Below, one piece after another: positions 7,900 to 16,702 of a DNA stretch of 64,000 nucleotides. A model generated the notes under the pieces. That model made no database searches. It had not been told where the DNA came from and worked only from the letters and a program-made list of their open reading frames with translations. The DNA is from Flammeovirgaceae bacterium UBA7330 (GTDB lineage Bacteria > Bacteroidota > Bacteroidia > Cytophagales > Cyclobacteriaceae). Numbering within the stretch: position 1 is the first letter of the stretch; the number at the start of each line of letters is the position of its first letter. Location: the NCBI GenBank assembly GCA_002471275.1, contig DKPQ01000017.1, positions 620,001 through 684,000 on the forward strand, in the 5' to 3' direction. Position numbers and translations under genes: made by a program.

Positions 7900-10800
7900 A
7901 TGTCACAACCTGTTGAATCTTACAAATCTACCTGTTCCTACTGTGGGGTAGGTTGTGGTATTGTAGTCTCTCGCGATAAAAAGGGTAGGATACAGGTAAA
8001 AGGGGATGAAGACCATCCTGTAAATAAAGGGATGCTTTGTAGCAAAGGGATGAACCTGCATTATACGGTGATGGATACCAGTGACCGGTTCAAATATCCT
8101 CAGATGCGATGGAGCAGGCATCACTCCCGTGAGCAGGTAGACTGGGACACAGCCATCAACAGGGCTGCGGCCATATTTAAGACCTTCATCACCAATCATG
8201 GGCCAGATAGTGTAGGCTTATATGTATCCGGCCAATGCCTGACCGAGGAGTATTATCTGGCTAATAAACTGGTCAAGGGGTTTTTAGGAACAAACAACAT
8301 AGATACAAATAGCAGGCTCTGTATGAGCTCGGCAGTAGTAGGATATAAAGAAACGCTGGGTGACGACGCTGTGCCTATATCTTATGAAGACATTGAATTG
8401 TCTGACTGTATTTTCATCACAGGAGCCAACCCGGCCTGGTGCCATCCGATCCTATTTAGGCGGATTGAAAAGCACAAAGCAGAAAATCCGAATGTAAAGA
8501 TCATTGTTGCAGACCCCAGGATTACAGACTCCTGTTCACTCGCTGACTTACACTTACAGGTGCAGCCGGGCACAGATCAGATGTTGTTTCACGCCATTGG
8601 CAGATATCTCATTGATGAAGGGTTGATCAATGACGAATTTATACAGGCACATACCAACGGCTTTGATGATTATGTGAAAGAAGTTCGATCAAAATCACTT
8701 CGTGAGTATGCTGCGATCTGTAAGGTATCTATAGATGACATTGTAGAAGCAGCCCGCACCATTGGCGCCTCGAAGGGTTTTATCACCATGTGGGCGATGG
8801 GGCTGAACCAAAGCACTTCAGGTGTGAATCAAAACCTGGCCCTTATTGATCTTCACCTGATCACCGGCCAGATCGGGAAACCGGGAAGTGGTCCTTTTTC
8901 GCTCACGGGCCAACCAAACGCCATGGGAGGTCGTGAAGTAGGCGGGCTCTCAAACTTATTGGCTGCCCATAAAAACTTGGCTAATCCGGTTCATCGAAAA
9001 GAAGTTGCTGACTTTTGGGGAGTTGACGAGATCCGGGAAAAGCCCGGCCTGACAGCCACTGAGATGTTTGAGTCTTTGAAGTCAGGAAAGATGAAAGCTA
9101 TCTGGATCATTTGTACCAACCCGTCCGTGAGCATGCCCAATGCCCGGCTGGTAGATGAAGCCCTCAAAGCAGCCAAATTCGTTATCGTGCAGGATATTTC
9201 TAAGAAAAGTGACACGGCGAAGTATGCTGATCTAATCCTTCCTGCTGCCGGCTGGTTGGAGAAGGAGGGCACTATGACCAACTCAGAAAGACGGATCACC
9301 CATTTGTCAAAAGTGATTGATCCGCCAGGAGAAGCACTTCCTGATACGGAGATCCTGATGCGTTTTGCCAAAGCCATGGGATTCCACGGGTTTGATTTTA
9401 ACAGTCCGGCAGAAGTTTATGCAGAATATGCTCAGTTGACCAAAGGCACACCCATAGACATCTCAGGATTGTCCTATGAAAAGATTCAGGCAAAGACCTC
9501 CATCCAATGGCCCGTCCCCTCGGAGGATCATGATGGAACACCCAGACTATTCCAGGAGGGTAAATTTCTCACTCCGGATCACAGAGCCAATATTCATACA
9601 TCGGGACCCTCCAATCCGCATGAGTCAATATCACCTGATTTTCCTTTAATCCTTACTACGGGCAGGATCAGAGATCAATGGCACACGATGACCAAGACGG
9701 GAAAAGTGGCTAAACTCAATAAGCACATTGAACGACCTTTTTTGGAGATCCATCCCAATGATGCGGAAGTGCGAGGACTAAAAGATGGTGATCCTGTGAG
9801 AATTTATAATGTGAGAGGGGAGGTTCAGCTGTCGACAAAAATTACTGACAGAATCAAAGAGGGTGTCGTTTTCCTGCCCATGCATTGGGGCAAAAAGCTT
9901 AACTCAGATTTATCGAGAGCCAATAACCTGACGGATGATTCCGTAGATCCCAAATCAAAGCAGCCGGGTTTTAAATATGCGGCTGTGCAGGTGGAAAGAG
10001 TGGTCTATGAAAAGGGAAAGATCATCGTCATCGGAGCCGGAGCGGCGGCATACCGGTTTGTCAATACCTATCGTGACTTCAATAGAGAGGATGAGATCCA
10101 TGTATTTAGTAAGGAGCCGTGGCCATTCTACAACAGGGTATTGCTACCTGACTATGTCAATGAGACCAAACAGTGGCCTGACCTGGTAAAATATACGGAG
10201 GAAGAACTTAAAATATTGGATCTGAAGCTGCATCCAAGCAATCCCATCGACAGACTCGATAGAGAAAACAAGTGTGTTATTGATAGCAAAGGCGAAAGGC
10301 ACGCTTATGATATTGTCATCATGGCCACAGGCAGCAGAGCCTTTATACCACCAAATGCCCCGATGCACCTACCGGGTGTGTTTACCATGCGTGACCGGCA
10401 AAATGCTGATGACCTAAAGCAGAAGATCTGTCCGGGCAGCCATGTGATGGTTGTTGGCGGTGGGCTTTTAGGGCTAGAATTGGCATCAGCGCTCACAGAG
10501 ATGGAGGTGAGACCAACAATCATTCAGCTTGGCTCCAGGTTGATGGAACGTCAGCTGGACCCAATGGCTAGCTCAATGCTACGTGAATATGTTGAAGACC
10601 TCGGTGTGCAGGTGCTTACTAACAGTGAGGTGGTAAACATTGAAGAAAATGAGGAGAAACTATTGCTAGTTACCCTAAAAGGAGGACATCAACTGGTAGT
10701 GAATGCGGTCGTTTATGCAATCGGTACAAGACCAAATACTCAGTTGGCAGTAGATAGCGGCCTGGAATGTGGAAGGGGAGTAGTGGTGAATGACTATTTG

Positions 10801-11409
10801 CAGTCCAGTGATCCCGCAATATTTGCGTTGGGTGAGATTGCTGAGCATCATAAGAAGTTGAATGGGATTACTGCTGCGGCAGAGCAACAGGCAGACATCT
10901 GTGCCAGATACCTGGCCGGTGATCCAACAAGCTGTTATCAGGGTACTAGCCCAATGAATATTTTGAAGTTTCCGAGCCTGGATCTGTGCTCGGTGGGCTT
11001 ATCAGAGATTCCCGTTCATGGTAAAAATTACAATGAAATTACCTTTTTGGATCGTGAGGCACTGTACTATAAAAAATGTATCGTTCATGAAGACCGGCTG
11101 GTAGGAACTATTTTACTTGGTGACAAGGCGGAATTTGCAGAATACAAGGAGTTGATAGAAAGCCGAACCGAGTTGTCTGAGAAGCGAATGATGCTACTCA
11201 GATCAGGAAATGCACCGGAGCCGGTTGTAGGCAAGCTGGTTTGTTCGTGCAACAACGTGGGAGAAGGAAACCTGACAGGTTGCATTGAAAAGGGCATTAG
11301 CAGTTTGAATGAGCTCTGCCAGGCTACAGGGGCCGGACTAGGCTGTGGTAGTTGTAAATCAGAGGTGAAACGCCTTATTGACCGGTCACTGGCACAGATA
11401 TCACAATGA
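7900..11409 (+). CDS. Single-chain assimilatory nitrate reductase: molybdopterin, FAD/NADH and [2Fe-2S] domains
   Basis: This 1169-residue protein joins parts that are separate subunits elsewhere. Residues 1-690 are a molybdopterin oxidoreductase of the NasA/NapA type. The N-terminal [4Fe-4S] ligands are Cys12, Cys15, Cys19 and Cys47, with Lys49 next to them for electron transfer; GMLCSKG, LTGQPNAMGGREVGGLSNLL and the C-terminal cofactor-cap part from DFPLILTTGRIRDQWHTMT are typical. Residues from about 705 to 1085 are a NirB/NasB-like pyridine-nucleotide-disulfide oxidoreductase, with IIVIGAGAAAYR for FAD and VVGGGLLGLELA for NAD(P)H. Residues 1110-1160 are a BFD-like [2Fe-2S] domain with Cys1115, Cys1117, Cys1149 and Cys1152. 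Electrons should run NADH to FAD to Fe-S to Mo, reducing nitrate to nitrite in the cytoplasm. No signal peptide is present. Confidence 0.92.
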   Translation: MSQPVESYKSTCSYCGVGCGIVVSRDKKGRIQVKGDEDHPVNKGMLCSKGMNLHYTVMDTSDRFKYPQMRWSRHHSREQVDWDTAINRAAAIFKTFITNHGPDSVGLYVSGQCLTEEYYLANKLVKGFLGTNNIDTNSRLCMSSAVVGYKETLGDDAVPISYEDIELSDCIFITGANPAWCHPILFRRIEKHKAENPNVKIIVADPRITDSCSLADLHLQVQPGTDQMLFHAIGRYLIDEGLINDEFIQAHTNGFDDYVKEVRSKSLREYAAICKVSIDDIVEAARTIGASKGFITMWAMGLNQSTSGVNQNLALIDLHLITGQIGKPGSGPFSLTGQPNAMGGREVGGLSNLLAAHKNLANPVHRKEVADFWGVDEIREKPGLTATEMFESLKSGKMKAIWIICTNPSVSMPNARLVDEALKAAKFVIVQDISKKSDTAKYADLILPAAGWLEKEGTMTNSERRITHLSKVIDPPGEALPDTEILMRFAKAMGFHGFDFNSPAEVYAEYAQLTKGTPIDISGLSYEKIQAKTSIQWPVPSEDHDGTPRLFQEGKFLTPDHRANIHTSGPSNPHESISPDFPLILTTGRIRDQWHTMTKTGKVAKLNKHIERPFLEIHPNDAEVRGLKDGDPVRIYNVRGEVQLSTKITDRIKEGVVFLPMHWGKKLNSDLSRANNLTDDSVDPKSKQPGFKYAAVQVERVVYEKGKIIVIGAGAAAYRFVNTYRDFNREDEIHVFSKEPWPFYNRVLLPDYVNETKQWPDLVKYTEEELKILDLKLHPSNPIDRLDRENKCVIDSKGERHAYDIVIMATGSRAFIPPNAPMHLPGVFTMRDRQNADDLKQKICPGSHVMVVGGGLLGLELASALTEMEVRPTIIQLGSRLMERQLDPMASSMLREYVEDLGVQVLTNSEVVNIEENEEKLLLVTLKGGHQLVVNAVVYAIGTRPNTQLAVDSGLECGRGVVVNDYLQSSDPAIFALGEIAEHHKKLNGITAAAEQQADICARYLAGDPTSCYQGTSPMNILKFPSLDLCSVGLSEIPVHGKNYNEITFLDREALYYKKCIVHEDRLVGTILLGDKAEFAEYKELIESRTELSEKRMMLLRSGNAPEPVVGKLVCSCNNVGEGNLTGCIEKGISSLNELCQATGAGLGCGSCKSEVKRLIDRSLAQISQ

Positions 11410-11426
11410 AATCTTACTTTTGAATA

Positions 11427-12866
11427 GTGGTGAAGAACATACAGGTAAAAGATCTCGTACGCATATTTGTTAAAGGAGGCATCATTTCTCCGGGTGATTT
11501 CCTGAAAATCCTGCTTGTGGCAGAAAAACTCGGCGCTGAATATGTGCATTTTGGTTCCAGGCAGGATATACTATTCCCTGCCAAAGAGAAGAGCAAAGAA
11601 ATCCTTGATGAGACTTTTCGTTCGATCAGGACTGATTATGAGATCAATACTTTTGACTATCATAACATCCTCAGTTCCTATGTCGCTCAGGATATTCTAA
11701 ACGGGAAGCATTGGTTGGCATCTCATATCTATCATTATGTTTTGGATAGCTTTACCTACCGTCCAAAGCTCAGGATCAACATCGTAGACCCTTCTCAGAG
11801 TCTTGTTCCTCTTTTCACCGGGCAAATCAATTTCATCGCTTCCAACCAGGAGAATTATTGGTTCGTCTATCTCAGGTTTCAGCACATCCAAAATGCACCA
11901 TGGCAGTTTCCTATGTTGGTTTATACCGAAGACTTATCGAAGCTGGCTTTTGCTTTAGAGGAACATGATATCAAAAAAAACGGATGGGATTATAATGATA
12001 TCCAAAGATTTCTTGAGCATAATGTGAAAATGAATACCATGCCGGTCACAGAAGATCTTGTGCTCCCGGAAACGCATTTTCCATACTACGAGGGGTTCAA
12101 CCGTTTACCTGATGGTAAATATTGGTTAGGCTTGTATTGGAGGGATAACAAATACAGGACATCCATTCTCAAGGCCATTATGGAACAATGTATTGCTACA
12201 GAAGTGGGCAAAGTATCGCTTACACCCTGGAAATCATTTATCATCAAAGGCATCTTTGAGAAAGATCTTTTCGGATGGGAAAAACTCATGGGGAAATTTG
12301 GCATGAACCTTCGTCACTCTGCACTTGAGCTAAACTGGCACCTTCCTGCGCTGGATCAGGATGCAATGGACCTTAAACTCTACCTGGTACGCGAACTTGA
12401 TAAGCTGGACATCAGCACCACGGGTCTGACCTTTTCCATTAAAACAAAATCGGACTATACGCCTTTTACATCCGTATTGATTGAAGAAGCTGGAATGATA
12501 GATGGTGTGGAGTCATACAACATTCTATATAGCAAAGACTTTAATCCGAATCTCACAGACTACCAGGTGTATGCCGACAATATCCCGAAGTCAGTGATGG
12601 CTTCATTGATTGTGGAGCTGAGCAGGATGTATTTTGAAAATGTAAAAGATGAACCGGCGGCTTCACCCAAAGCAAAGATCATCAAAGACAACTTGCAAAA
12701 AGACATTTATCAATGCATCCATTGTCAGACGGTTTATGATTCGGAAGTTGGAGATATCGATGCGGGTATTGGTCCCAAAACCTCTTTTCGGGATTTACCG
12801 GAAGACTATGTTTGCCCTACTTGTGGAGGGAAGAGAGACGGTTATAAAAAAATGCAGTTGCTATAA
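11427..12866 (+). CDS. Rubredoxin-domain protein with a siroheme-reductase-like N-terminal fold
   Basis: This 479-residue protein starts at GTG: an in-frame TGA lies two codons upstream, so no earlier start is possible. Residues 425-475 are a rubredoxin, with Cys430, Cys433, Cys463 and Cys466 (CIHC and CPTCGG) binding one iron. The first 400 residues resemble two nitrite/sulfite reductase ferredoxin-like half domains: VKGGIISPGDFLKILLVAEK with GSRQDILF, and later KVSLTPWKSFIIKG, similar to the LTPW segment of SiR and CobG. The four cysteines that bind [4Fe-4S]-siroheme are absent; only one cysteine precedes the rubredoxin. It lies 17 bases after the nitrate reductase, so it is probably an electron carrier for it rather than a nitrite reductase (inference). 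Confidence 0.8.
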   Translation: MVKNIQVKDLVRIFVKGGIISPGDFLKILLVAEKLGAEYVHFGSRQDILFPAKEKSKEILDETFRSIRTDYEINTFDYHNILSSYVAQDILNGKHWLASHIYHYVLDSFTYRPKLRINIVDPSQSLVPLFTGQINFIASNQENYWFVYLRFQHIQNAPWQFPMLVYTEDLSKLAFALEEHDIKKNGWDYNDIQRFLEHNVKMNTMPVTEDLVLPETHFPYYEGFNRLPDGKYWLGLYWRDNKYRTSILKAIMEQCIATEVGKVSLTPWKSFIIKGIFEKDLFGWEKLMGKFGMNLRHSALELNWHLPALDQDAMDLKLYLVRELDKLDISTTGLTFSIKTKSDYTPFTSVLIEEAGMIDGVESYNILYSKDFNPNLTDYQVYADNIPKSVMASLIVELSRMYFENVKDEPAASPKAKIIKDNLQKDIYQCIHCQTVYDSEVGDIDAGIGPKTSFRDLPEDYVCPTCGGKRDGYKKMQLL

Positions 12867-13406
12867 GTCAGCCCGCGTGTTGACATTTTTTAGTTGTGCT
12901 GGATTGGCAGGCGTGATTTTCTGAACATCAGAAGCTTTCAGTACACCTTGCAGACTGTATTTCTTTTGCCTGATCGCCTGTTTCACTGTGGTAAAAACAT
13001 CCTGACAGTATATGGTAATAGTGGTTTCTGGAAATTCAATATCTTCTCTTTGAAATGTGATAACACCCTTACGAGGTGCTATCGTTACCAATTCTTTGAT
13101 GGTTTCCGGTTGCAAATTGATGAGGTCGCAGGCTACCACGAGCCAGTCTGAAGTTGGGTCATGTTTGATGGCAGTGGCCAGACCTCCTATAGGTCCGATC
13201 GATGCAAACTCATCAATAAGGTAGGGTATATTTTGATCAATCTGATCTGTTTGAGCTGCCGAACAGGATATATAGGTTGAAATCCCCAGTGCCTCGATCA
13301 TGCGATGAAGATGTAAGTATTGGGGTAACCCATTGGCTTCGATTAGGAATTTATCTGTTCCCATCCTTACACTGGCACCTCCAATCAATACTATGGCTTT
13401 TAGCAT
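12861..13406 (-). CDS. mobA: Molybdenum cofactor guanylyltransferase, MobA-like
   Basis: The N-terminal motif LIGGASVRMGTDK is the nucleotide-binding signature of MobA and related nucleotidyltransferases; IGPIGGLATAI and VVACDLINL (metal-binding Asp) follow as in the family. MobA transfers GMP from GTP to molybdopterin, giving the MGD cofactor used by NasA/NapA-type reductases. The start at MLKAIVL is chosen because the motif then lies at the usual distance; an in-frame ATG nine codons upstream exists. The gene is convergent with the rubredoxin gene and overlaps it by 6 bases. Its position beside a nitrate reductase supports MobA over other sugar-nucleotide transferases. The 181-residue length is normal. 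Confidence 0.88.
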   Translation of the reverse strand: MLKAIVLIGGASVRMGTDKFLIEANGLPQYLHLHRMIEALGISTYISCSAAQTDQIDQNIPYLIDEFASIGPIGGLATAIKHDPTSDWLVVACDLINLQPETIKELVTIAPRKGVITFQREDIEFPETTITIYCQDVFTTVKQAIRQKKYSLQGVLKASDVQKITPANPAQLKNVNTRADL

Positions 13407-13790
13407 GTCGCAAATCTTTGACAACATTCTCAATTTATAAAACTATCCGGTATAAAGAAACAGATGGCTCTAATCCAAAGCAATAGTGATCAATATCCCT
13501 GAGATTAACCGTTTCCTGCCTGGCGATTTCCTCACAGGTAATCTCAAACTAAGAGTGAATAGGGAGATTTCAGTAAGTTTTGATCATCATTTTCCATACA
13601 GCGTCTGGCTCAAAATAGGTTCTGACTAAACGGGACGGTGTATACCATATGGCTCAATTTACCCTATAGGTATTTCACTTAAAGTTACCCGGATTCCTGG
13701 CATCTTTAATCATAACTACCTCAATCATAATTGATTAGCTGTATATTTAATGCATTAATTAAATTTTTAACCAATTAAATTTTTACAGTT
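13407..13790. other. Intergenic region without a supported gene
   Basis: About 384 bases between divergently oriented mobA and the small lipoprotein gene. Short stop-free stretches on the minus strand (about 38 and 27 codons, between roughly 13430 and 13660) lack any start codon. The last 60 bases are very AT-rich and probably hold the lipoprotein promoter, but no box fits well enough to mark. No repeat or RNA gene was recognised. Confidence 0.5.
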
Positions 13791-13961
13791 ATGAAAAAGT
13801 CATTTCTAGCCCTAGTTGTTGTAGTTACTTTAGGATTCGCCAGCCAGTCATGTGAAACATCTTCCAGCCTTGAGGACGTGGTCGTTCAGCAAGATAACGG
13901 TGGCATCAACAATACCAGTGGCGCTCAGGATCAAACAGACGTACCAGGAGGTGGGGATTGA
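13791..13961 (+). CDS. Small lipoprotein (56 residues), function unknown
   Basis: The frame encodes MKKSFLALVVVVTLGFASQSC followed by 35 polar residues. It has a basic start, a hydrophobic helix and a lipobox-type cysteine at position 21, so the mature lipoprotein would be only about 36 residues. The mature part is rich in Ser, Asn, Gly, Gln and Asp and ends in PGGGD, with no recognisable domain. A convincing intrinsic terminator follows 33 bases after the stop, and long AT-rich DNA precedes it, so it appears to be a single-gene unit. No family is recognised. Confidence 0.7.
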   Translation: MKKSFLALVVVVTLGFASQSCETSSSLEDVVVQQDNGGINNTSGAQDQTDVPGGGD

Positions 13962-13993
13962 TAAATCCTTATAACGGTCAGATAAATTTTAAG

Positions 13994-14029
13994 AAAAGGC
14001 AGGTGTTTTCATCTGTCTTTTTTATTTTT
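13994..14029 (+). terminator. Intrinsic terminator after the small lipoprotein gene
   Basis: Stem GGCAGGTG (13998-14005) pairs with CATCTGTC (14010-14017) through two G-U pairs around a TTTT loop. It is preceded by AAAA and followed by TTTTTTATTTTT. It lies 33 bases after the lipoprotein stop and just before the TPR gene. Confidence 0.75.
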
Positions 14030-14044
14030 GATTGTCACTAAGCT

Positions 14045-15280
14045 ATGGTATTATTTTTCCTATCGTACATATTCCTGAATCCCTTCACGAATATTGAATT
14101 GATTGAGTCAGTCGATTCGTATCATGAAGAGGTGTATGCTATCATGCGTGAAAACCCGGATAGTGCGCTTGCTATTGCTGACAAAGCCCTGGAAATAGCC
14201 GAAACTGCGGACTATAACTGGGGAATAGCCAATTCTTATTATATCAAAGGTTATATCATGAATATGATACAAAACAAGCCAGTCGCTGGGCTTCTGATGT
14301 ATCTGAAAGCAGGGCATGTATTGGAAAATGAACTGGATGAAAAATCAGTTGAGACTTATACGAGTTTGATGCTTAATGCTGGAAGCATACTTCATGTGCA
14401 TGGCAAGAATAAAGAGGCTATTGACTTGTATGAAAAGGCACTGAAGAAGGCCAACCTGTATCATTTGGAAAATCAGGAGGCTAAACTTTTATTCAATATA
14501 GCATTCGCCAGCCGGGACAGAGGGGATCTTACCAGAGCTGTTGAGAACATAAAGTCTGCCATCGAACAGTCAGAAAAACTGGAAAACTGGAAGCTACTTA
14601 ATGACTCATGGAATCTATTGGGGATGATCATGAAAGATGATGAGCGTTATAGTGAAGCTGAGAACTGCTTTCTTAAAATTGTTAATAATCCCAATACAAC
14701 ACCCATCTTAAAAGCCAATGCATACAACAACCTGGGAGACTTATACTTTTCGGAGGAGAAATTCGAAGAAGCTGCTTCAGCGTATTTACAAGCAGGACAA
14801 TATCCTACCATCCCCGTCATTAAGTTTGACAGCTATCTCGGTCTGACTAATGTATACCAACAAACAGGTGATCTGGCAAGCGCCCTTAAGTATGCCGGGG
14901 ATGCTATACATGTTTATGATTCAGTAGTAACTGAGGATCGATATCTTCAGGTTTTCAATACCATGAGTCAGTTGTATCTAAAAATGGGAGATCAGCAAAT
15001 GGCAAATCACTATTCTGAGAGTTACTTTGAAGAGACTCAAAAGTTTTTCCAGGCGCAAAAAGAACTCATTAAGATCAAGAATGAATTTCAGGTTGATCTG
15101 TTATTGGCGGGGTTTTATACTGAGATAGAAATCGAAGCCACAGAGGAAAAGTACTCAAATACCCTTGTTTTTGGTATTACGATCTTTTTTGCGGCCATCT
15201 TGCTGGTTCATTTGGCATACAGGAGAAGGATGACCTCCTCCAGGGAGAAGATCAGGAGGATCCTGAATGATTATAGTTAA
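14045..15280 (+). CDS. Tetratricopeptide-repeat protein with C-terminal membrane helix
   Basis: This 411-residue protein begins with a hydrophobic segment (MVLFFLSYIFLNPF) that may be a signal or anchor, then several TPR-like helical repeats (for example SALAIADKALEIAETADYNW, EAIDLYEKALKKANLYH, KANAYNNLGDLYFSEEKFEE, SALKYAGDAIHVYDSV). A membrane helix near the C-terminus (TLVFGITIFFAAILLVHLAY) is followed by a basic tail. This resembles the sensory half of Bacteroidota TPR histidine kinases, but the protein stops about 25 residues after the helix with no kinase or DNA-binding domain. The histidine kinase downstream is on the opposite strand. Function is unknown; a signalling or scaffold role is possible. 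Confidence 0.8.
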   Translation: MVLFFLSYIFLNPFTNIELIESVDSYHEEVYAIMRENPDSALAIADKALEIAETADYNWGIANSYYIKGYIMNMIQNKPVAGLLMYLKAGHVLENELDEKSVETYTSLMLNAGSILHVHGKNKEAIDLYEKALKKANLYHLENQEAKLLFNIAFASRDRGDLTRAVENIKSAIEQSEKLENWKLLNDSWNLLGMIMKDDERYSEAENCFLKIVNNPNTTPILKANAYNNLGDLYFSEEKFEEAASAYLQAGQYPTIPVIKFDSYLGLTNVYQQTGDLASALKYAGDAIHVYDSVVTEDRYLQVFNTMSQLYLKMGDQQMANHYSESYFEETQKFFQAQKELIKIKNEFQVDLLLAGFYTEIEIEATEEKYSNTLVFGITIFFAAILLVHLAYRRRMTSSREKIRRILNDYS

Positions 15281-15342
15281 GTTATAGTTTCTTTCGACTG
15301 CCTAATCCCTTCTCTCAGCACATCTTCTACACAGACCGGTAT

Positions 15343-16377
15343 TCAATCCCCTTTTAATGGTACCCTTAGCTTGATACGGGTGCCTTTTTCTTTCTGGCTA
15401 AAAATATTTAAGATGCCCCCAATCAATGCAGTCCTTCTTTTCAGGTTTTTGAGTCCAATGCCCCGATTGTTGGATTGTAAGGAGGTGTGATCAAATCCCA
15501 CTCCATTGTCAACAATGTCCAGCACCATCTTTTTGCCTTTGGCGGTGACGAAAATATCCAGCTGTGAGGCTTTGGAGTGCTTTCTGATGTTATTAAGCGC
15601 TTCCTGCATGATCCGGTATACATTTATCTTGATCTTATCGCTGAGATCAGGCTGATCAAAATCCATTTGGAAATTGATGGTGATATCACTGGTCTCTGAA
15701 AAATCATTGATCAGTTCTTCAATCAGAAAGTTTAAACTGAGGTCTACCACTGACTTCGGCATCAGGTTGTGAGTGATAGTCCTGGCTTCATTGATGCCCC
15801 GGCCCAATAGACTTAATGCTTTGTTGTATTGGTCCATTAGTTCCCCTTCAAGGGCAATAGAAGGGTGAAGCTTTTTAAGATAGATCTGGGATGTGGCCAG
15901 TACCTGGACTAATCCGTCGTGGATCTCCTGGGAGATGGCCTCACGCTCCATATCAATGGCCTCAGACTGAGCATTGATGATCCTGGTCTCAATGCTTTTG
16001 TATGGGGAGACATCATTGATGACTGTAAAAGCGACTTCCTTGCCTTTATAAAGGATGATCTTGGACTGGATGGAGGTGTTGATCGTATTTTTCTTTTTAG
16101 TGACACACCGGCTGATGGTTTCAAAGTAGTGGCCGCTTTGAACTGACACCTGCGGAGGTGAGACGATCTCCTTATCTTCTGACAACCGGAAATCAGAAAG
16201 ATCCATTTCTAACAACTCATCTCTGGAATATCCAAACTTGGCGGAGGCCGCTGAATTGGTTTTTAAGATTTTGTTAGTATTAAGCTCAATCAACATTAAC
16301 GGCAAGGGGTTTTCGTTGAATAGCACCTCTTTGCCATACTTGGGGATCTGGTAGTCCATAGCTGAGTAAAAGTTCAA
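15343..16377 (-). CDS. PAS-domain sensor histidine kinase, NarX/DesK class, without adjacent regulator
   Basis: This 344-residue, apparently soluble protein has an N-terminal PAS domain (residues about 20-140; NENPLPLMLIELNTNKIL, AKFGYSRDELLEMDLSDF), a HisKA_3 DHp helix with AISQEIHDGLVQVLA carrying the phospho-accepting His, and HATPase_c with EALNNIRKHSKAS, VDNGVGFD and GIGLKNLKRRT. No membrane helix is seen, so the signal should be cytoplasmic. No response regulator gene is adjacent, unlike the kinase at the left edge. An alternative start, seven codons in (MDYQIPKYG), is equally plausible because no Shine-Dalgarno sequence marks either. Confidence 0.88.
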   Translation of the reverse strand: MNFYSAMDYQIPKYGKEVLFNENPLPLMLIELNTNKILKTNSAASAKFGYSRDELLEMDLSDFRLSEDKEIVSPPQVSVQSGHYFETISRCVTKKKNTINTSIQSKIILYKGKEVAFTVINDVSPYKSIETRIINAQSEAIDMEREAISQEIHDGLVQVLATSQIYLKKLHPSIALEGELMDQYNKALSLLGRGINEARTITHNLMPKSVVDLSLNFLIEELINDFSETSDITINFQMDFDQPDLSDKIKINVYRIMQEALNNIRKHSKASQLDIFVTAKGKKMVLDIVDNGVGFDHTSLQSNNRGIGLKNLKRRTALIGGILNIFSQKEKGTRIKLRVPLKGD

Positions 16378-16702
16378 TCCGGTTCAGCGTACAATATAAT
16401 TTATTTCAATGAAAACTGTTTGTTGGAGTGAAAAGTTAAGCTACTGGGTATTCAGAGAAGCAAGGGGCTTTATTCATGATTTAACTTATTTCCTGGCAGC
16501 TTCTTGAAGGAGGAAGCTGCGCTCAGAATTGCGTCTGAAATAAATCCAGGGCACCTTGCAGGAGATTTGGTAAAACTTTTTGTGAGCTGAGATCTATACG
16601 CTTTCCTTGGGCATTTCGGGCTAGATTTGTGGCAAAATAAGGTATTCCTGTAATAAATAAATCAATCTGCGTGTAGTCTGGGAATTACCCTAAATTCGTC
16701 AT
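16378..16702. other. Divergent intergenic region with an inverted repeat
   Basis: About 325 bases between the divergent kinase and hemolysin III-like genes. It contains a perfect 8-bp inverted repeat, GCAGCTTC (16496-16503) and GAAGCTGC (16513-16520), with a 9-base loop and no T-tract. No supported gene was found. Promoters for both flanking genes must lie here but none is clear. Confidence 0.45.

Noticed and set aside
8991..9377. Minus-strand frame of 128 codons inside the nitrate reductase
   Set aside because: Pure antisense shadow of a strongly conserved molybdopterin domain.
11427..12866. Reading the rubredoxin protein as the nitrite reductase
   Set aside because: The SiR-like half domains lack the cysteines needed for the [4Fe-4S]-siroheme centre.
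13430..13660. Short stop-free minus-strand stretches upstream of mobA
   Set aside because: They look protein-like for 25-38 codons but have no start codon and no recognised family; could be remnants but not supportable.
16496..16520. Inverted repeat GCAGCTTC/GAAGCTGC as a terminator
   Set aside because: No T-tract on either strand, and it lies between two divergent genes.
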